In this document: positions 35,683-48,146 of the stretch, one piece after another
Numbering within the stretch: position 1 is the first letter of the stretch
Layout: every line of letters starts with the position of its first letter
Source: Sphagnum compactum
Lineage: Eukaryota; Bryophyta; Sphagnopsida; Sphagnales
Assembly (NCBI GenBank): GCA_965153455.1
Contig: OZ234498.1
Location: 4,526,001 to 4,590,000 of the forward strand
Length of the DNA: 64,000 nt
Direction: 5' to 3'
Translations under genes and position numbers: made by a program
The notes under the pieces: generated by a model
The model's database searches: none
Seen by the model: only the letters and a program-made list of their open reading frames with translations
What the model was told of the DNA's origin: nothing

Positions 35683-37092
35683 CTAGTTTATAGATCTCAT
35701 ATTATTCAAAATCTTACATATCTCCTCGCACTTAACGCGCCACTCCTCCCCCTGATCATGATTCACGTCTGGGTGGAAGTATCTAACGGCTGCGCGAAGC
35801 ATCTGCTTCGTGTGCCCTTTTTCTTTCAGCGTATCACCTGGCACCTTTTTCGGATCCGGATGGGGATGGTTCTGATAAATGTACAACAGAAATTCACGCT
35901 CACCTTTTTTGGCTTCTCGGTCCAGTTTCCTTAGTTCCTCTTCCATCCTCTTTTTTGGTGGTGCCCGCTCCTGCCCGTCGTTCCGCTCTTCGTCTGTCAC
36001 CTCTTGCTCTTTGTGTTCTGCAAACTTGTCGCAAGAGTACTTATACCACCTCGAGCTTGTGATTTGTGGCGACGTCAGAGTGTGCGCAAGCTTTATCGCC
36101 TTGTAATGGTATTTCGAGGCTTTGACGGGGTCTTTCAGGACATCAGAGTACACCTTCCCTAATCGGCTCATGGCAATGGCCTCAGCTTCGATATAGCGCC
36201 CATGGGCTAGCGACGCGGCGCTCTTGTAAACGTCGACACCTTGCATTCCAAGCTCCTTGTTGACCTTGTCATCGACCAACGCTTTTTCGAGCACCTGGTC
36301 TCCTGTCCGGAGTAGCTGCATGCTATCACACACACAAATTTCGTCGTTTGCCCGGTTCTCAAGCTTCTCAATTTCCAACAGGGCGCCGTTCGCCGTGTCT
36401 TGGCCATGACAATTTGCAAAGAGGCTACTAGCCTTGCGGAGGGATTGCAAACAATCATGCATGGACGCATGGCGACCTCTGAAATCTCCTACCTCATCTT
36501 CATCGTCGCCCCCCTTCAAGATCCCTTGCTGGAATACCGCCTCCGCTAGCCGTAGGTGCGCAATGCCTGCTACCTCCCACCCAACAGGGTTCTTAGGGTC
36601 CTTAGCGAGGCCGAGGTCGAAGCCCTCGCACAGCCATCGCAACAAGGGCGCCGACGACAGCCCCAACACACGATTCTTCTGCTTCACTACCCACCCCACC
36701 AAATCCAAAAGAACCGCATGCAAATGCTCCAGCCATGCTTCGGGTCTGTCGGCACTCTTGCCCTCACGCAGCGCCTCCAAGAGATACTTTACGGCGGTTA
36801 GCAACTTTGGCTTGAAAACCGCAAGCTTGTTCGATCCAGTTACAGCCCCTTTCTTCATGGCGTCCTCGAACTCGAATTCGCACCACATCACATGTAACAA
36901 CCCCAGGTACTTAAGGCACTCCGCGCGCTCCGTGGCAGTGTGGCTGCAGCCGAGCGCTTCTATGTAGTATTGGAACGCCCGCGTGAGCTTCATCCCACGC
37001 ACCGGCGCCGCGAAGACGCACGAGCCCTTTGAGAGTCGATTGTACTCTGCTTTCCCCTTCGCCAGCAGCTGATCGCACTTGCTGGGTGCCAT
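35683..37092 (-). CDS. Intronless TPR-like / J-domain protein (HSP40-type co-chaperone)
   Basis: A single 469-aa frame runs from MAPSKCDQLLAKGKAEYNRL to NNMRSIN and stop. The C-terminal part (about 395-469) carries a J domain: helix II leads into RYFHPDVN with the HPD motif at about 440-442, followed by helix III CEEICKILNNMRSIN. J domains stimulate HSP70 ATPase, so a co-chaperone role is inferred. The first ~330 residues are alpha-helical with alanine/leucine pairs resembling TPR-like repeats (for example AFQYYIEALG and EAIAMSRLGKVYSDVL). A charged, coiled-coil-like stretch precedes the J domain (about 365-395). Reading-frame GC is clearly higher than in the surrounding DNA and there are no coding introns. 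The client and cell location cannot be told. Confidence 0.82.
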   Translation of the reverse strand: MAPSKCDQLLAKGKAEYNRLSKGSCVFAAPVRGMKLTRAFQYYIEALGCSHTATERAECLKYLGLLHVMWCEFEFEDAMKKGAVTGSNKLAVFKPKLLTAVKYLLEALREGKSADRPEAWLEHLHAVLLDLVGWVVKQKNRVLGLSSAPLLRWLCEGFDLGLAKDPKNPVGWEVAGIAHLRLAEAVFQQGILKGGDDEDEVGDFRGRHASMHDCLQSLRKASSLFANCHGQDTANGALLEIEKLENRANDEICVCDSMQLLRTGDQVLEKALVDDKVNKELGMQGVDVYKSAASLAHGRYIEAEAIAMSRLGKVYSDVLKDPVKASKYHYKAIKLAHTLTSPQITSSRWYKYSCDKFAEHKEQEVTDEERNDGQERAPPKKRMEEELRKLDREAKKGEREFLLYIYQNHPHPDPKKVPGDTLKEKGHTKQMLRAAVRYFHPDVNHDQGEEWRVKCEEICKILNNMRSIN

Positions 37093-37123
37093 CTTTTCCG
37101 CGACGAGAGGTTTGTCCTAGGAT

Positions 37124-37179
37124 CTGAAATCACAGACTTGATTGTTACTTGAATCTCCTGACACAGAGCGAAATCTAAC
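37124..37179 (-). other. Possible short intron in the J-gene 5' leader
   Basis: On the minus strand, CACAG/GTTAGAT forms a donor and GTGATTTCAG/ATCC an acceptor 31 bases before the ATG, enclosing 56 bases. That is short for a plant intron, so this is only a possibility. Confidence 0.25.
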
Positions 37180-37198
37180 CTGTGAAAGAAGAGCGTCT

Positions 37199-37279
37199 CA
37201 CGTGCCCAGAGCTTTGAATACTACTCGCGATCATTCGAGAAGAATATAGTACCTATGAGTGAGGATATTAAAACCCTAA
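37199..37279 (-). promoter_or_regulatory. Promoter elements of the J-domain gene
   Basis: Within 190 bases of the ATG lie a palindromic G-box CACGTG (37199-37204), a two-unit heat-shock-element-like TTCGAGAA (37234-37241) and a telo-box AAAACCCTAA (37270-37279). The combination would suit a stress-responsive chaperone gene, but this is motif-based inference only. Confidence 0.4.
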
Positions 37280-38269
37280 GGCGCACGCCGCAGTGAACCC
37301 ACACGCACCACCGCCGGATGAAGAGTAAAGTGGTCAGGAAACATTTCGTGTTGGGTTCTTCTAGTTCCCGAGCCAAGCTCAGTTGCTTTTTGAGGAGAAG
37401 GCACTGAGTGCCTTCCAGAAGGCATTGACTCGTGAAGCCGTGTGGCCCATCCTTTTTTGAACTCTCAAATGAGTGTTAAGTTAACAATTTTGATGTGTAG
37501 ACTCCATTCACACTTAAATAAATTAGTGTTAAATTCAATCACATTTCAAAAGGTAAAATAACTTAATACCTTTGTCACAACATATTCACACCATCAAGGT
37601 CATTACAATTAGACTACTAAATATAATAAGTATTGAGTTAAAACTCACAATGAAAAATATGCTCTACAATAGAAAATTCAATGAATTAAGAGCTCAAAAC
37701 CTAGGCTTTAGGTTAAACTTGGATGTTAACTATCATAAATGCTAACACCAAATTAACACCACTTACCAACAAGGATGCTTTTGATGCCACCAAATCTTAC
37801 ACTTTATGGTAGAATTTAAACCTATGGCAAGTATACAAATTGATGAAGATTTTAATCTTGACATTTTTCAAAGTTTACTTGGACTAGTGAATTAACCAAA
37901 AAGTTGATGAAAAAGGAGTTATAGATGTTTAGGAAATATCAGGTGAATGCAAAAGATATTAAATGTCCTTTGAGTGGTGGGAGAAACACAAGTCTTTGTT
38001 TTCAATTGTTGCATTTCTTGCACATCATATTTTTTGCATTATGGGATTTTTTAAAAAATTGAAAATATATTTTCATTGCTTGGAATATTCAAATTTGAAG
38101 AATGTTACTTATAGTTAAATAATTGGATAGTTTAATATTTATTAGTAAAAACTAGCTCAATGATCCTAGGGTGAATTGTAGTTCACTTTTTAGTTTGAGA
38201 AAATTAATTGAATCTGATGTGGCTATGATATATTAAATGGAAAATGAACCAAAATTAATGAATATTAAT
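37280..38269. other. Intergenic DNA upstream of the J gene
   Basis: A moderately GC-rich piece up to about 37450 passes into AT-rich DNA. No gene is seen. Confidence 0.5.
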
Positions 38270-38850
38270 AAATTAAATAACTAGAACTAACGAATATTGA
38301 AAAAAATAATATTCACCCAAAACTATGACCTCCCACATTAATTTTTTGGGGTCAATGGATTCTAACAACTTCAGAAAGGTGAATTTGTAGCTTTCAAGCA
38401 AATTCATCAATAAGACCATGACCTTCACCTTAGGAGGAATGGGTGCCCCAATGGTGTCCAACCCCTTTACCATTGCTCTCAACTTGTTCAAATGTTCCCC
38501 CATCATGTTACACAAACTTATCTAGGGGGTAAAAAATTTCAGCATTAAAAAAGAAGTTGGTCAAGCCCTTTATCCAAATATTGTTTTTACAAGGCTTTTG
38601 AAATTCCCTTAGCAACAGTTTTTTTTTCTCATTGCAATTAATTATTTATCTAACAAACTTTGTATGATGAGATTAAAAACTCAACTTTCTTTCTTTGGGT
38701 AGGTGGATAGTGCGATTGCATCACACTCACTTGGCTTTGCTTCTTTCCCATTTATTAGACCTCACAAGTTTTTAGCTTTCACCACGGTTTCCATCTCAAA
38801 CTTCCAAAACATTAAAAAAATTCGTGCAAACTTGTCTACATACTCAAATC
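38270..38850 (-). pseudogene. Decayed Ty1/copia gag
   Basis: Reading the minus strand from 38850, a block MFWKFEMETVVKAKNL, a stop, GLINGKEAKP and DAIAL resembles the N-terminal gag segment of plant copia elements. Farther on (38515 to 38273) an open stretch reads HLNKLRAMVKGLDTIGAPI, VLLMNLLESYKF and WEVIVLGEYY, resembling the central UBN2-type gag domain. Stops and frameshifts separate the blocks. Protease, integrase and reverse transcriptase are absent nearby. Confidence 0.6.
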
Positions 38851-41800
38851 ATGGGCCCATAACCTATGAAACTTCAAAGCCCCCATCGATAGTATGCAAC
38901 ATGACTAAAGACTGCAAGTAGACAATAGAATAAGCAAGAAAAATAACGTATTTTTGAAAGTTTAGAAACTTGAAACATTGTCACTGATAGAAAACCCTTC
39001 TTTTTTAACCAAAACATTCCAGATGTGATTTGCAATTAGAATTTTTTTATTTTTAAATTGAATAATGGCAATTACCAATGAAGTTGACTCATCAACTAAA
39101 TTGGTATATAATTGAAAACAATTTTCAACTAGGTGGTGTATTGCCGAATATTCCATTGAATATTTTTGGCATCAACAATGTTTATAAATTGAAATGCTTA
39201 TTGCATTGGTAAATAATGAAAAACATGTTTTGAGTAAAAGGTCATTTTTGAAATATTCTTAACATGTAAGGTTCTCTAGTTGACACATAGTCAAGACGTT
39301 AACCAATGTTCAACTATTTTGGTGACACCATCAACACATGCATGGATGATAAAATGTATTAAAGGATGGATGAAATGTAATTTCATTTGCAATAGTTGCA
39401 GATATTTTTAAACAAATATGCACTTTGTTGCAACTATCTTTCAATTCAATTAAACATCTAATAGGTGATTTTACTTTTATACACATCATATATGTTAATA
39501 TTTATGCTAAATTTTGATAACATTAAATTACATGAAATTTATTTATATATTTTGAATAGTTATGTGTGACATGATTTTTGTAATGCATACAAATTTTGAA
39601 TAAATTTTCTTGAATATAAATTAGTAATTTAATCTTGTATATGTTCATTCATGTAATATTTGATTTTTATGTAGACCAAATTTAGTTTATGATATATAGG
39701 TGATGATAATTAAATTGTGAAATTTTAATGCTCATTCATTTCTTTTCATGTGGTAGTTTAATATTTATTAAAAATATGATCAAAATTCATTAAAGATTAA
39801 ATTCCATGTAATTTTTATTTGTAAAAATGAATGGTTATGTATGATGTAATTTTTTTTAATGCATTCAAACAATAGTATTCAATTTTCAAATATAAGTTGA
39901 TAATAATGCATATGTTCAATACATGTAATTTCTATTTTTGTGTAAATCAAATTTAGTTTTCAATATATCAAGTGATGATATATAATTGATTTTTTTGTGG
40001 AACTCTAATGTTTATTCATTTTTATACATATGATAACTTTATATTTGTTCCAAATTTTATCAAAATTCATTAAATTGAAATTACATGTAAATTTTATTTG
40101 TAAAAATATTTTATTTGTAGGATGCAATTTTTTCATTTAAATAATAAATTAAATTTATAATAATAATAATAATAATAAATTAAAACATAAGTTAAAAATA
40201 TTGTGTATTATAATATTAGTTAGACTAATATGTTTGTTGATAAGGTTTTCTATTATCTTGATTTTGAAATTGATCTAGGAACATAAAAAAATTGAATAGG
40301 TTTTAATGTTATTCTTCAACAAATTTTGTAGTTTGTTTATGTCCATTATCAAAGTATTCCAATGTATTACAATAGTTTTATTATTTTACTTCATAAACAA
40401 AGGGCTTCCTCTTTTTCCTAATTGAAGGAAACAACACAAAAACATGTCCCAAACCGAAAAGTTGTCCAATGTAAGTGTCAATGTTTTTATATACCTTAGT
40501 ATTTTTTTTTTAACAATAATTAAACAGTATTAGATGAAACATTAGTACTAAATTAGTAAACATTATTTTTTCTTCCTAAATTCACATTTTGGCTACTTGT
40601 TATTTAACCACCTATTCTACCTTGTATTACTAGTTTTGTTCAAAACTACATGTTCACTTATCTATAAATCTTTTTCTAATTAACAATGTTCAACACACAT
40701 AATGATAATTATTTTTATAAATTTAATGAAACATAATTAGGGTTATTTGAAATTAATGTAATAATTAATCTAATGTTAAACATTGGTTTGAATATATCTT
40801 CAAATTATTCATTTCATTATTATTATTTTAATATTAACTAATAATAATAATAATAATAATAGGCATAGTTAGTACGGACATTTAATACATGGTTGTATAA
40901 TTTCAAAATATATATTTCTTTTAGCACTATTATATTTACTTCAATTTTTAATAATATTTTATCTTTATTCAATATATATTATATTAATTTATAATAATTA
41001 TAAGAAGTTATATAATAATACAAATAATAATAATTAAATAGTAACATATCTTACCTTAGCTACAATAGTATTATTAATGTCATTTTAATAATTTTTATTA
41101 AAATATTATTTATTTAAAATACATAACTTTATTATATCTAATGAAATATTTATAAAAATAATTTAAAAATAATTTAATTAATTAAAAAATTATTAGAATA
41201 TTTTAATCAATTATTAAATTATGGAATTATTAATTTTTTTTGAATATTTACTACAAGTAATTAACACAATTAACTAAACTTAAATTAGGTACACTATTGG
41301 TTAAGGTCTAGGTTTAATTAAGTAAAAATTAGGTTGTAATTTAGTTGCAACTAATTGAGTTGCAATTATGTTATTATAGTTTGCAACTAAGATAAAATAA
41401 TTAACCATCATACATCCAAGTTACTAAAGAAATTTAAAACTTAATACATCATTTTTTTGCTTTCCAAGTTCAAAGTGATGTTTTAAAGTTCAACTTGGAG
41501 TAGCCATGGGCACTTAAATCGCCAAGGGTGTAAGCATGGTAAAGAATACAAAATAATTGACAAAACATAAATGAAGTTGAAATTGAAACAAATTTTGATC
41601 AAAATACCATAAAACATATTAAGATTTACTTAAATTTGATTTTTAACACCATTGTGTTGTTAATTGGGTTTATTGTAAACATAATACAAAATTTTAATAT
41701 TTTTTAAATATTAAAAGTAGGTAACAAGTATGTTTGAAATTAACTTGTCAATATGATGTTCAAACAAATTTTTTCATTAAAAAATTTAATGATATAGACA

Positions 41801-44800
41801 TGTATGAAATTACAACATAAAGATCATTTTCTATTAAAGGGCATCACCAAAAAACACATCTACTTTCTTTTTAATAGAATATAGTTACTTGATTTGAATA
41901 TTACACTACAAAAAAATAGGCTTTCAAAGTTACTTACATTTAGAAATATATATTTAAAACCTACTTTTACAAGGTGAAAATTTTAAATTAATGCATAATA
42001 ATGAAAAAATATCTTGTTAGCAATCATTCAACTAAAAAGATTGCATGTATAATAATTTTGTGATGGGTTTTGGTTCTACTTTTTATTAGTTTGACAAGTA
42101 GACTACCAAGTATATTTAGCATCTTTGATCCTCAAAATAGATAAAAAATGAAGAAGATATGGGCATTGAAAATAGACAAGGTAAATGCTTGGTCATAGGC
42201 CTAATTCACACATTCCAATTCAGTACATTCATGCTCTTTGTGATTCTTCTCAATTGATTTTTTGCATTTGAAACTTAAAAGAACTAATGTAAAGCTTAAC
42301 TTGGTGCACCCATAGCTCTTTAAATCACTCAAATTGAATAAGAAATGAATAAAATATGACATTTCAAAATAATGGGTCATTCTTGGAAAAAACACACTAT
42401 CTAATTTTGACATGTTTTATGCTTCTTTTGTGTTGCTCCTTCGCTTTTGGAGCTTAAAGAGATATTGTAGAGGTTACCTTAACGTTCCCATAACTTTTTA
42501 CATCATTCAAATCAAATAAGAAATGAGAAAGATCTATAAGTTTTTAATTGTAGGCCTATGTGTGTTGTTAAACTTATATTCCCATGGTGGAAACTAAAAT
42601 ATTTGTCTTATATTGTTTGGCTTCCATTTTGATAATCCAAACTATATAACCGAATGCACTAGGATGATGAAGAACCAAAGTAGACATGAAAATGCAATAG
42701 CCATTTGGGATGAACAATTAAAAAATGTTTAACCTTAAAGGCTAAGTTAAATGAAATAGGACTTTATTTGTATATTAGGTATAGGCCTAACCTAATGCTT
42801 ATGTTTAATTTTAGCTTAAACACCTAGGTCTAGTTTTAACCTAAGCCTAGACAAGGGGGTCTAGATTTAGACCTAACCCATCCTTGGGTAATTATGATTA
42901 GGCACCACGTACATCTATAGGCTTAAGTTATGGCAAGTGGCATTAAAATATTGGTCCACCCCAAACCCTATTAAATTACAACACATGTCATCCCACCATT
43001 GGTCAAATGCATTGACCATCATAGTTGCAACATAGTTGACCTTTAGACTTAATATCTATTATGGCCAATCAATGGTGGAATGCTTTGGATGTGCCACGTG
43101 TCACCACATCATTAATTGAATTTCATTAGTTGAAATGTGATCAAAATTGTAACTAAATATTTTGCTGACGTCATATACAATCAACGGATGAAGTTCATCC
43201 ACTAGTTGAAAGAAGTTGACAACATCTCATGACTAGGTTGGTAAAATAGTTTACACTAGAATGGTTAGTGATGGCTATTGATGTGGTGTTGACACGTGGC
43301 AAACACTTTCAATTAAAATGTCATTGTCGACTTGTACTTGTTAACTTTTTTGGTTTGTAGTTGAGAAAAACATTTTTCAGTTGCAAAAAATCCTTTGCAA
43401 CTATTTTTCACTTTCAACTATATTTTATAATCAAGACGTAGTTGAAAACATAGTTGCAAAAGAGGGGGGGGGGGTTTCTACTAGTGTGTAGATTGATGAT
43501 CTTGAAACTTGAAGGTGTAGGAAACAAAAACAAAAGGGCCAAATATATTAGTTGGGGGTGAAAATTAAGCAAACCAAATAAAAGAACTAATATGTGAGAA
43601 CTATTGTCATGTAAAGAAAGTCAACTTGGAAAGAATTGAGGTGCACCTAGGTATTTAGTTAATGTGCTTAGTGACAATGTAGGAAATTAATTCGCTACAT
43701 AACTATTATGGAACTATTGAAACTATTAACTAGATGATAGTGAAAACCTGCTTTATTACCATGTTTTGTTGGTTGTCTAAATATGGTTATCACTGACGTA
43801 GTTTGATTAGTTATTGTTTACGCATTCTTCTTGTGATACAAGTTTGCATTTTGTTTTGTTACACATTATGTTGCAGGTATGCTCAACAACACTTTAACAT
43901 TAGTGTTGTGTGAACCTTTGTTTGTGTAGTTGTTTTGAGAATTTAGTAGGACTTTGTGAGACATTGTTATTATTATTTTTTTGAAAATATTTAAAGTTCA
44001 ATACAAGATGCAGATTTTCCTTTAATCCACCAAACAAATCAAAGAGTATGGTGCAAAGTGATTCCACGTTGATATATGTAAAGCCTATGTTTCAATCTAT
44101 TCAATTATGCTTGTACCTTTAAAACAATAGCACTTGACATTGGGTTGTTAGTGTTAATCACAAGAAAAAACCACACTATCACAAAAATCTTCCCACAAAA
44201 TGTAATTTCACATGAATTGCCTCTTCCACTTGACTAATTCCTTAGTGCTACTAGAGTCTCATTCATCATGCTTGACATTAGAGTTGTTCAAAAAGTCACC
44301 TTGTTTGTGGACTTGCATTTTCTTTTTCATCCTAAGTTTTGAGCTATCTTTAAAGTCACATGCATAAGGGCACCAATGTCAAAACTTATGATGAAAGCAC
44401 GAAAAAAAAAGGTGTGCTCTTGCCACTCCTCTCTCCTAATTGGAAACGAAAAGAACATACATAATGTTGCTCCTCTCTTTGAATTGCAACCAAATCTATC
44501 ACAATTGCTCCTCTTTATGAATTGGCAGAAAAAAAGAACACACATGAATACAAAATCTACTCTCACCACTCCTCTCGCCAAATTGAGAAAACTTTGTGAA
44601 ATCTGCTCTCATCTGCTCCACTCATGAACATGTTGTATTGAAATAGTATTCAACCTCTTGTGTGATCAATTGGTCATGTTATTCAAAAGGTATGAAAACA
44701 AATAACAGTTCATATAAGATGTGCTCCTCCTATTTGTTTAAATGTATTTGATTAAACGTTTGGTACACTAAAGTAGAAGTCATTGGGGATGAAGGTGTCA

Positions 44801-45493
44801 AGCATTCATTTAAAGTAGGCGGGGAGATATGAAATGAAATACTCTTATTCATGACCATAGCCGTATGCTACAAGATGCAAGCCAATTTCCCTTGTAGTTG
44901 TAATCTTTGTTTTGAATAATATTGTATACCCATTTTTTTCTTATCAAACTAGGATTGAAACTTCAGCAAGTTCATTTGAAGGATTTTGAAGTTGCATAGT
45001 TACCTGCTGGAATTTTTTTGTATGGTATGCACTCTTTGTTAAATAGGCGGCTATTTATCCAGAACCCAATATGGTAGAATTCTATTAGATCCTGAATGAA
45101 GAGTTAAGGGCTAAGAGATAGCTAGAGAAATAAAGGAGGCAATGTGAAAATGGAGGGCTAGTAAAAGCTTTGGTTGGTGGCATCAATTTCTGCAGCATGA
45201 CCAATTATCATACTATTAACTTGACTGTGGACCTGGCTAATGTTGTGGAATATTTGAAGAACATAAAACATAAATGCATATGGACACACATTCCACACAG
45301 TGAGGGGTCGTCAAAATATGAAGGGAAATTCTTTGAAGGTGTTTTATCTGGGCATGCAAGAAGATCATACAAAAGAGAAATTTATGGGTGAAATTCAGGA
45401 GACACAGAGGATATAGAAGCCTCTTTATCGTGCATTGCAATTTTCTTATGTTGGGTATGTCTAAAATCTAAAAGAAGATGCAAAGTTTGAAAA
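38851..45493. other. Very AT-rich intergenic DNA, transposon remnants likely
   Basis: No gene is recognised. (AAT)n tracts occur near 40159-40178 and 40842-40861. Words built on GTTGCAACT/AGTTGCAAA recur at about 39402-39440, 41340-41392, 43021 and 43378-43460, as in subterminal repeats of transposons. A G run lies at 43464-43474. A possible CACTA element is listed separately. Confidence 0.5.
41904..43486. mobile_element. Possible non-autonomous CACTA-type element
   Basis: The left end CACTACAAAAAAATAGG at 41904 and the complement of the right end, CACTAGTAGAAACCC (ending at 43486), both match the CACTA terminal pattern. Short repeats GTTGCAA and AGTTGAAAA crowd the right end. However, the two ends agree only over the first dozen bases, and the flanks (TTA and TGT) do not match as a 3-base target duplication. 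The same subterminal words also occur outside the proposed element. Confidence 0.3.
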
Positions 45494-45512
45494 AAACCCT
45501 AAACCCTAAACC
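45494..45512 (+). repeat. Short AAACCCT tract
   Basis: Two to three units of AAACCCTA in intergenic DNA. It may be an interstitial telomere-like trace or a telo-box of an unrecognised transcript. Confidence 0.7.
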
Positions 45513-47341
45513 ATGCCACTAGGCATCCTGTGTTGTGGGGAACAGCAGCATCAATACTGCCAATGTGAAACATTTGCAGACCATTCACAATGTGTTTTCA
45601 ATTGTTCAAATTCCAATGCAACATGAGGGCATAGCAGAGTATACACTGTCTTGCCATCAACCGTCAACCAGAGCAGGATGCCAATCACAGAGCACCAGAA
45701 CCTGATGCAGGCAAACTGCAAAACCATGAAACAATAGCATCTCAAACCAAGCCCCCCCCTGCCCCCAAAAAAAATTTCCATGATAAAATGCAGTTTCACA
45801 CTTCACGACAGACAAGTCCAAGGAACAATGACAAATAGAGAAAGATTCCAGACTTCTTGGCATGGTTGAACAACAAGATCCAATTCAAGGAACAAAACAA
45901 ACAAAGAAAAGGAAGAGGAAAGGAAGACATTCACCATCATTGTGATGATATTTAAAACCTAATAAGAGACTTTTTCCACTGCAGAAACCTCAAGCAGAAC
46001 TGCAACAAAAGAAGGCATCTTTAGCACAGAACTCTTACTTCAGTGTCAAAAACAGAAAACACCAAAAGTTCCAAATTTCAGTGATGCAGACTGCACAATA
46101 ACATAAACATAATAATTCTTTTCAAACTCCCTTCCTAGTGCAGGCATAAACCAACTGTATTCTTGACCAGAGGAAGAGCAACCTCTCATATTCAACACAT
46201 GATAGACACCAACATATCAGCAAAATCAAAACTCTCTTCCACAAAGAACTTTATATCACATACTTACTGCCTCCCTTTGACTTTACAATAGTTTCCAGAC
46301 AATTCCCCTTCTGCTGCACCCACCTTGCTGTAGTCATAGAATGAAGCTAATCAATTAAGGAAAAGTCCTATTGCCACGTCAAATCTGTAAAATCATGGCT
46401 GGATCCCATGTCAAATTCAAGGTCCTGATTGTTTCAATCTTTCTCAAACACTCTTAAGATAAATAGGCTATGAAGGATATTGTACTTCCGACCACCCAAA
46501 CCCCCAAAAAACTTTCATGCTGAAGTGCACAGCTTTTGAGATGCTGATATCAGGAAGGTAAGAGTTTCCAGAGACTACAAAACATGCCAGAGAATGTAGC
46601 ATACTCTCATACACAGTGAACACTTAACTATTTCACCATTTTTCCAACTTTCTTCAGTAGATGTAAATTCTTCAGTTGCAAACCCTTGATGGATTTCTGG
46701 AATTGCTTCCATCATCAAACTTTATCTGCTTACAATTTCTGCATCCATGCACATTAGATCATTGCTCGCCATGGCATTGAATCAATGGTCCTTACCGTGT
46801 TCACAACAACAAGACTTCTAACTCCCAACATGCACGACAAGTAAGATCAAGAAATCTAGTGCTTCCTCCACCTTGTCCTCCCCCACACACAAAAATTTGC
46901 TGAAGCTAGGAGGAGGATGTTTCTGCAGATCCAATCCAAACTTGCTCCTCAAAAATCCAGTCAGATCAGTGCATCATTTTCTGAGGAAACAGCCAGCATT
47001 TTTGCTCCAACACACTCTGATATCTCTATGCCACTCCTTTGCACAGTGCAGGACTTGGGGCTTCAAGAAATCTCCATGAGGATTGTAGAATACCAGAACT
47101 ACGTAGACAACCTAGCCTGAGATTGCAAAAAAGATTGTACAGCAGTCTCAATCTAGGTTGTTTATGCAGGGTCCCAGCATGCAATTCCACATCCATCCCA
47201 CAGCTTCAACTGATACCTTGCCGGCCAAGGCAAACAAAAGAAACACCATCTCCAACAGCCACCATCGTATGCTACAGGAGTGTATCTGTCAGGCTGGGCA
47301 ATTTTTTTTGCTTCTTTGACTGTACAATGCTGCTGGAGAAA
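45513..47341. other. Non-coding region downstream of RMA
   Basis: Composition is closer to transcribed DNA than to the AT-rich desert. It may contain the RMA 3' untranslated region on the minus strand. Small frames here show no known domain. Confidence 0.4.
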
Positions 47342-48109
47342 TCAAAAGAGTAGGAGGCAGACGAGAACAAAGCAGCCCAGGAGGAGAAGTAGCCGAGAAA
47401 GAAGGGCCTCCTGCTGTTGGTCTGCAGTTGTTGCCGCCGCTTGTGCTGGGTGACTGTGGCTGGCAGCCAAGCCAGCTGCAGCACCACCAACATGATGGAT
47501 GCCATGACTTCCACCCATCGAAGTGGCATCCGGAAAACCTTGCAACTGGAAGCCAAAGAGGGAAGGAAACAAACCAAAGCTAGCTGAAAGAGTAATGTTG
47601 CCAAATCGTGCAGTGGTTGCAGGACCTGCCACTGGTGGCATGCCGGCCGTGAAGTTGAAGGCATGGTGCTGATGCTGATGTTCATGAGTATGATGCCTTG
47701 CAGTGTCTGGTCGTTGCCCCGCAGGCCGATGCGGAATGTTGTTCACTCCTGGCACTGTCTTAGTACGAGGGTCCACGCTCCCTATCTTGCCTCTGCCATA
47801 CAGGGGTATCACCATCTCCTCCTCCACGCTCGCCTTGCACACCGGACATTCTTGACACACACTGTGCATCTGCAACCAGCGGTAGAGGCATGGCCAACAG
47901 AACAGATGCCCGCAAAGCGTCACTACGGGGTCCTGGGCGAGCTCCAGACATATGTTACAATCGAAGCTCCCTTCCTGCTCAGTACTACTACTACCTCCTC
48001 CTGCTGCCGCCGCCGATTCACGCGCAGCAGAGTGAGGAGGAGGAGGAGATCCATGGGCTTCAGAGACCGCCCCTGCTTCTTCTTCTTCTTCTACCTGCTT
48101 CTGCTTCAT
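47342..48109 (-). CDS. RMA: RMA-type membrane-anchored RING E3 ubiquitin ligase
   Basis: One intronless frame of 255 aa. After an acidic/alanine-rich start comes a C3HC4 RING with C51, C54, C66, H68, C71, C74, C88 and C91, in the RMA-typical context [20 protein letters not shown] and [10 protein letters not shown]. The conserved tail VIPLYGRG and a GxxDPR-like segment follow the RING. A histidine-rich/hydrophobic middle leads to a C-terminal membrane anchor (about 236-255, leucine-rich, ending CLLLF). RMA proteins sit in the ER membrane with the RING in the cytosol and ubiquitinate client proteins such as aquaporins in ER quality control. Length, RING spacing and tail anchor all fit. The ATG at 48109 is the first in the frame and lies 22 bases from a telo-box. 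Confidence 0.95.
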   Translation of the reverse strand: MKQKQVEEEEEAGAVSEAHGSPPPPHSAARESAAAAGGGSSSTEQEGSFDCNICLELAQDPVVTLCGHLFCWPCLYRWLQMHSVCQECPVCKASVEEEMVIPLYGRGKIGSVDPRTKTVPGVNNIPHRPAGQRPDTARHHTHEHQHQHHAFNFTAGMPPVAGPATTARFGNITLSASFGLFPSLFGFQLQGFPDATSMGGSHGIHHVGGAAAGLAASHSHPAQAAATTADQQQEALLSRLLLLLGCFVLVCLLLF

Positions 48110-48130
48110 CTCTTTCTATGCATTCTCCAC

Positions 48131-48146
48131 AAACCCTAACCCTAAC
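48131..48146 (+). promoter_or_regulatory. Telo-box pair next to the RMA start
   Basis: AAACCCTAACCCTAAC lies just upstream of the RMA ATG, in its leader or core promoter. It matches the AAACCCTA telo-box found near plant transcription starts. Confidence 0.5.

Noticed and set aside
36434-36967. 177-codon + strand frame opposite the J-domain gene
   Set aside because: It is the antisense shadow of a real, GC-rich coding frame with an HPD-containing J domain.
47663-48139. 158-codon + strand frame opposite the RMA gene
   Set aside because: It is antisense to a complete RING protein with all zinc ligands.
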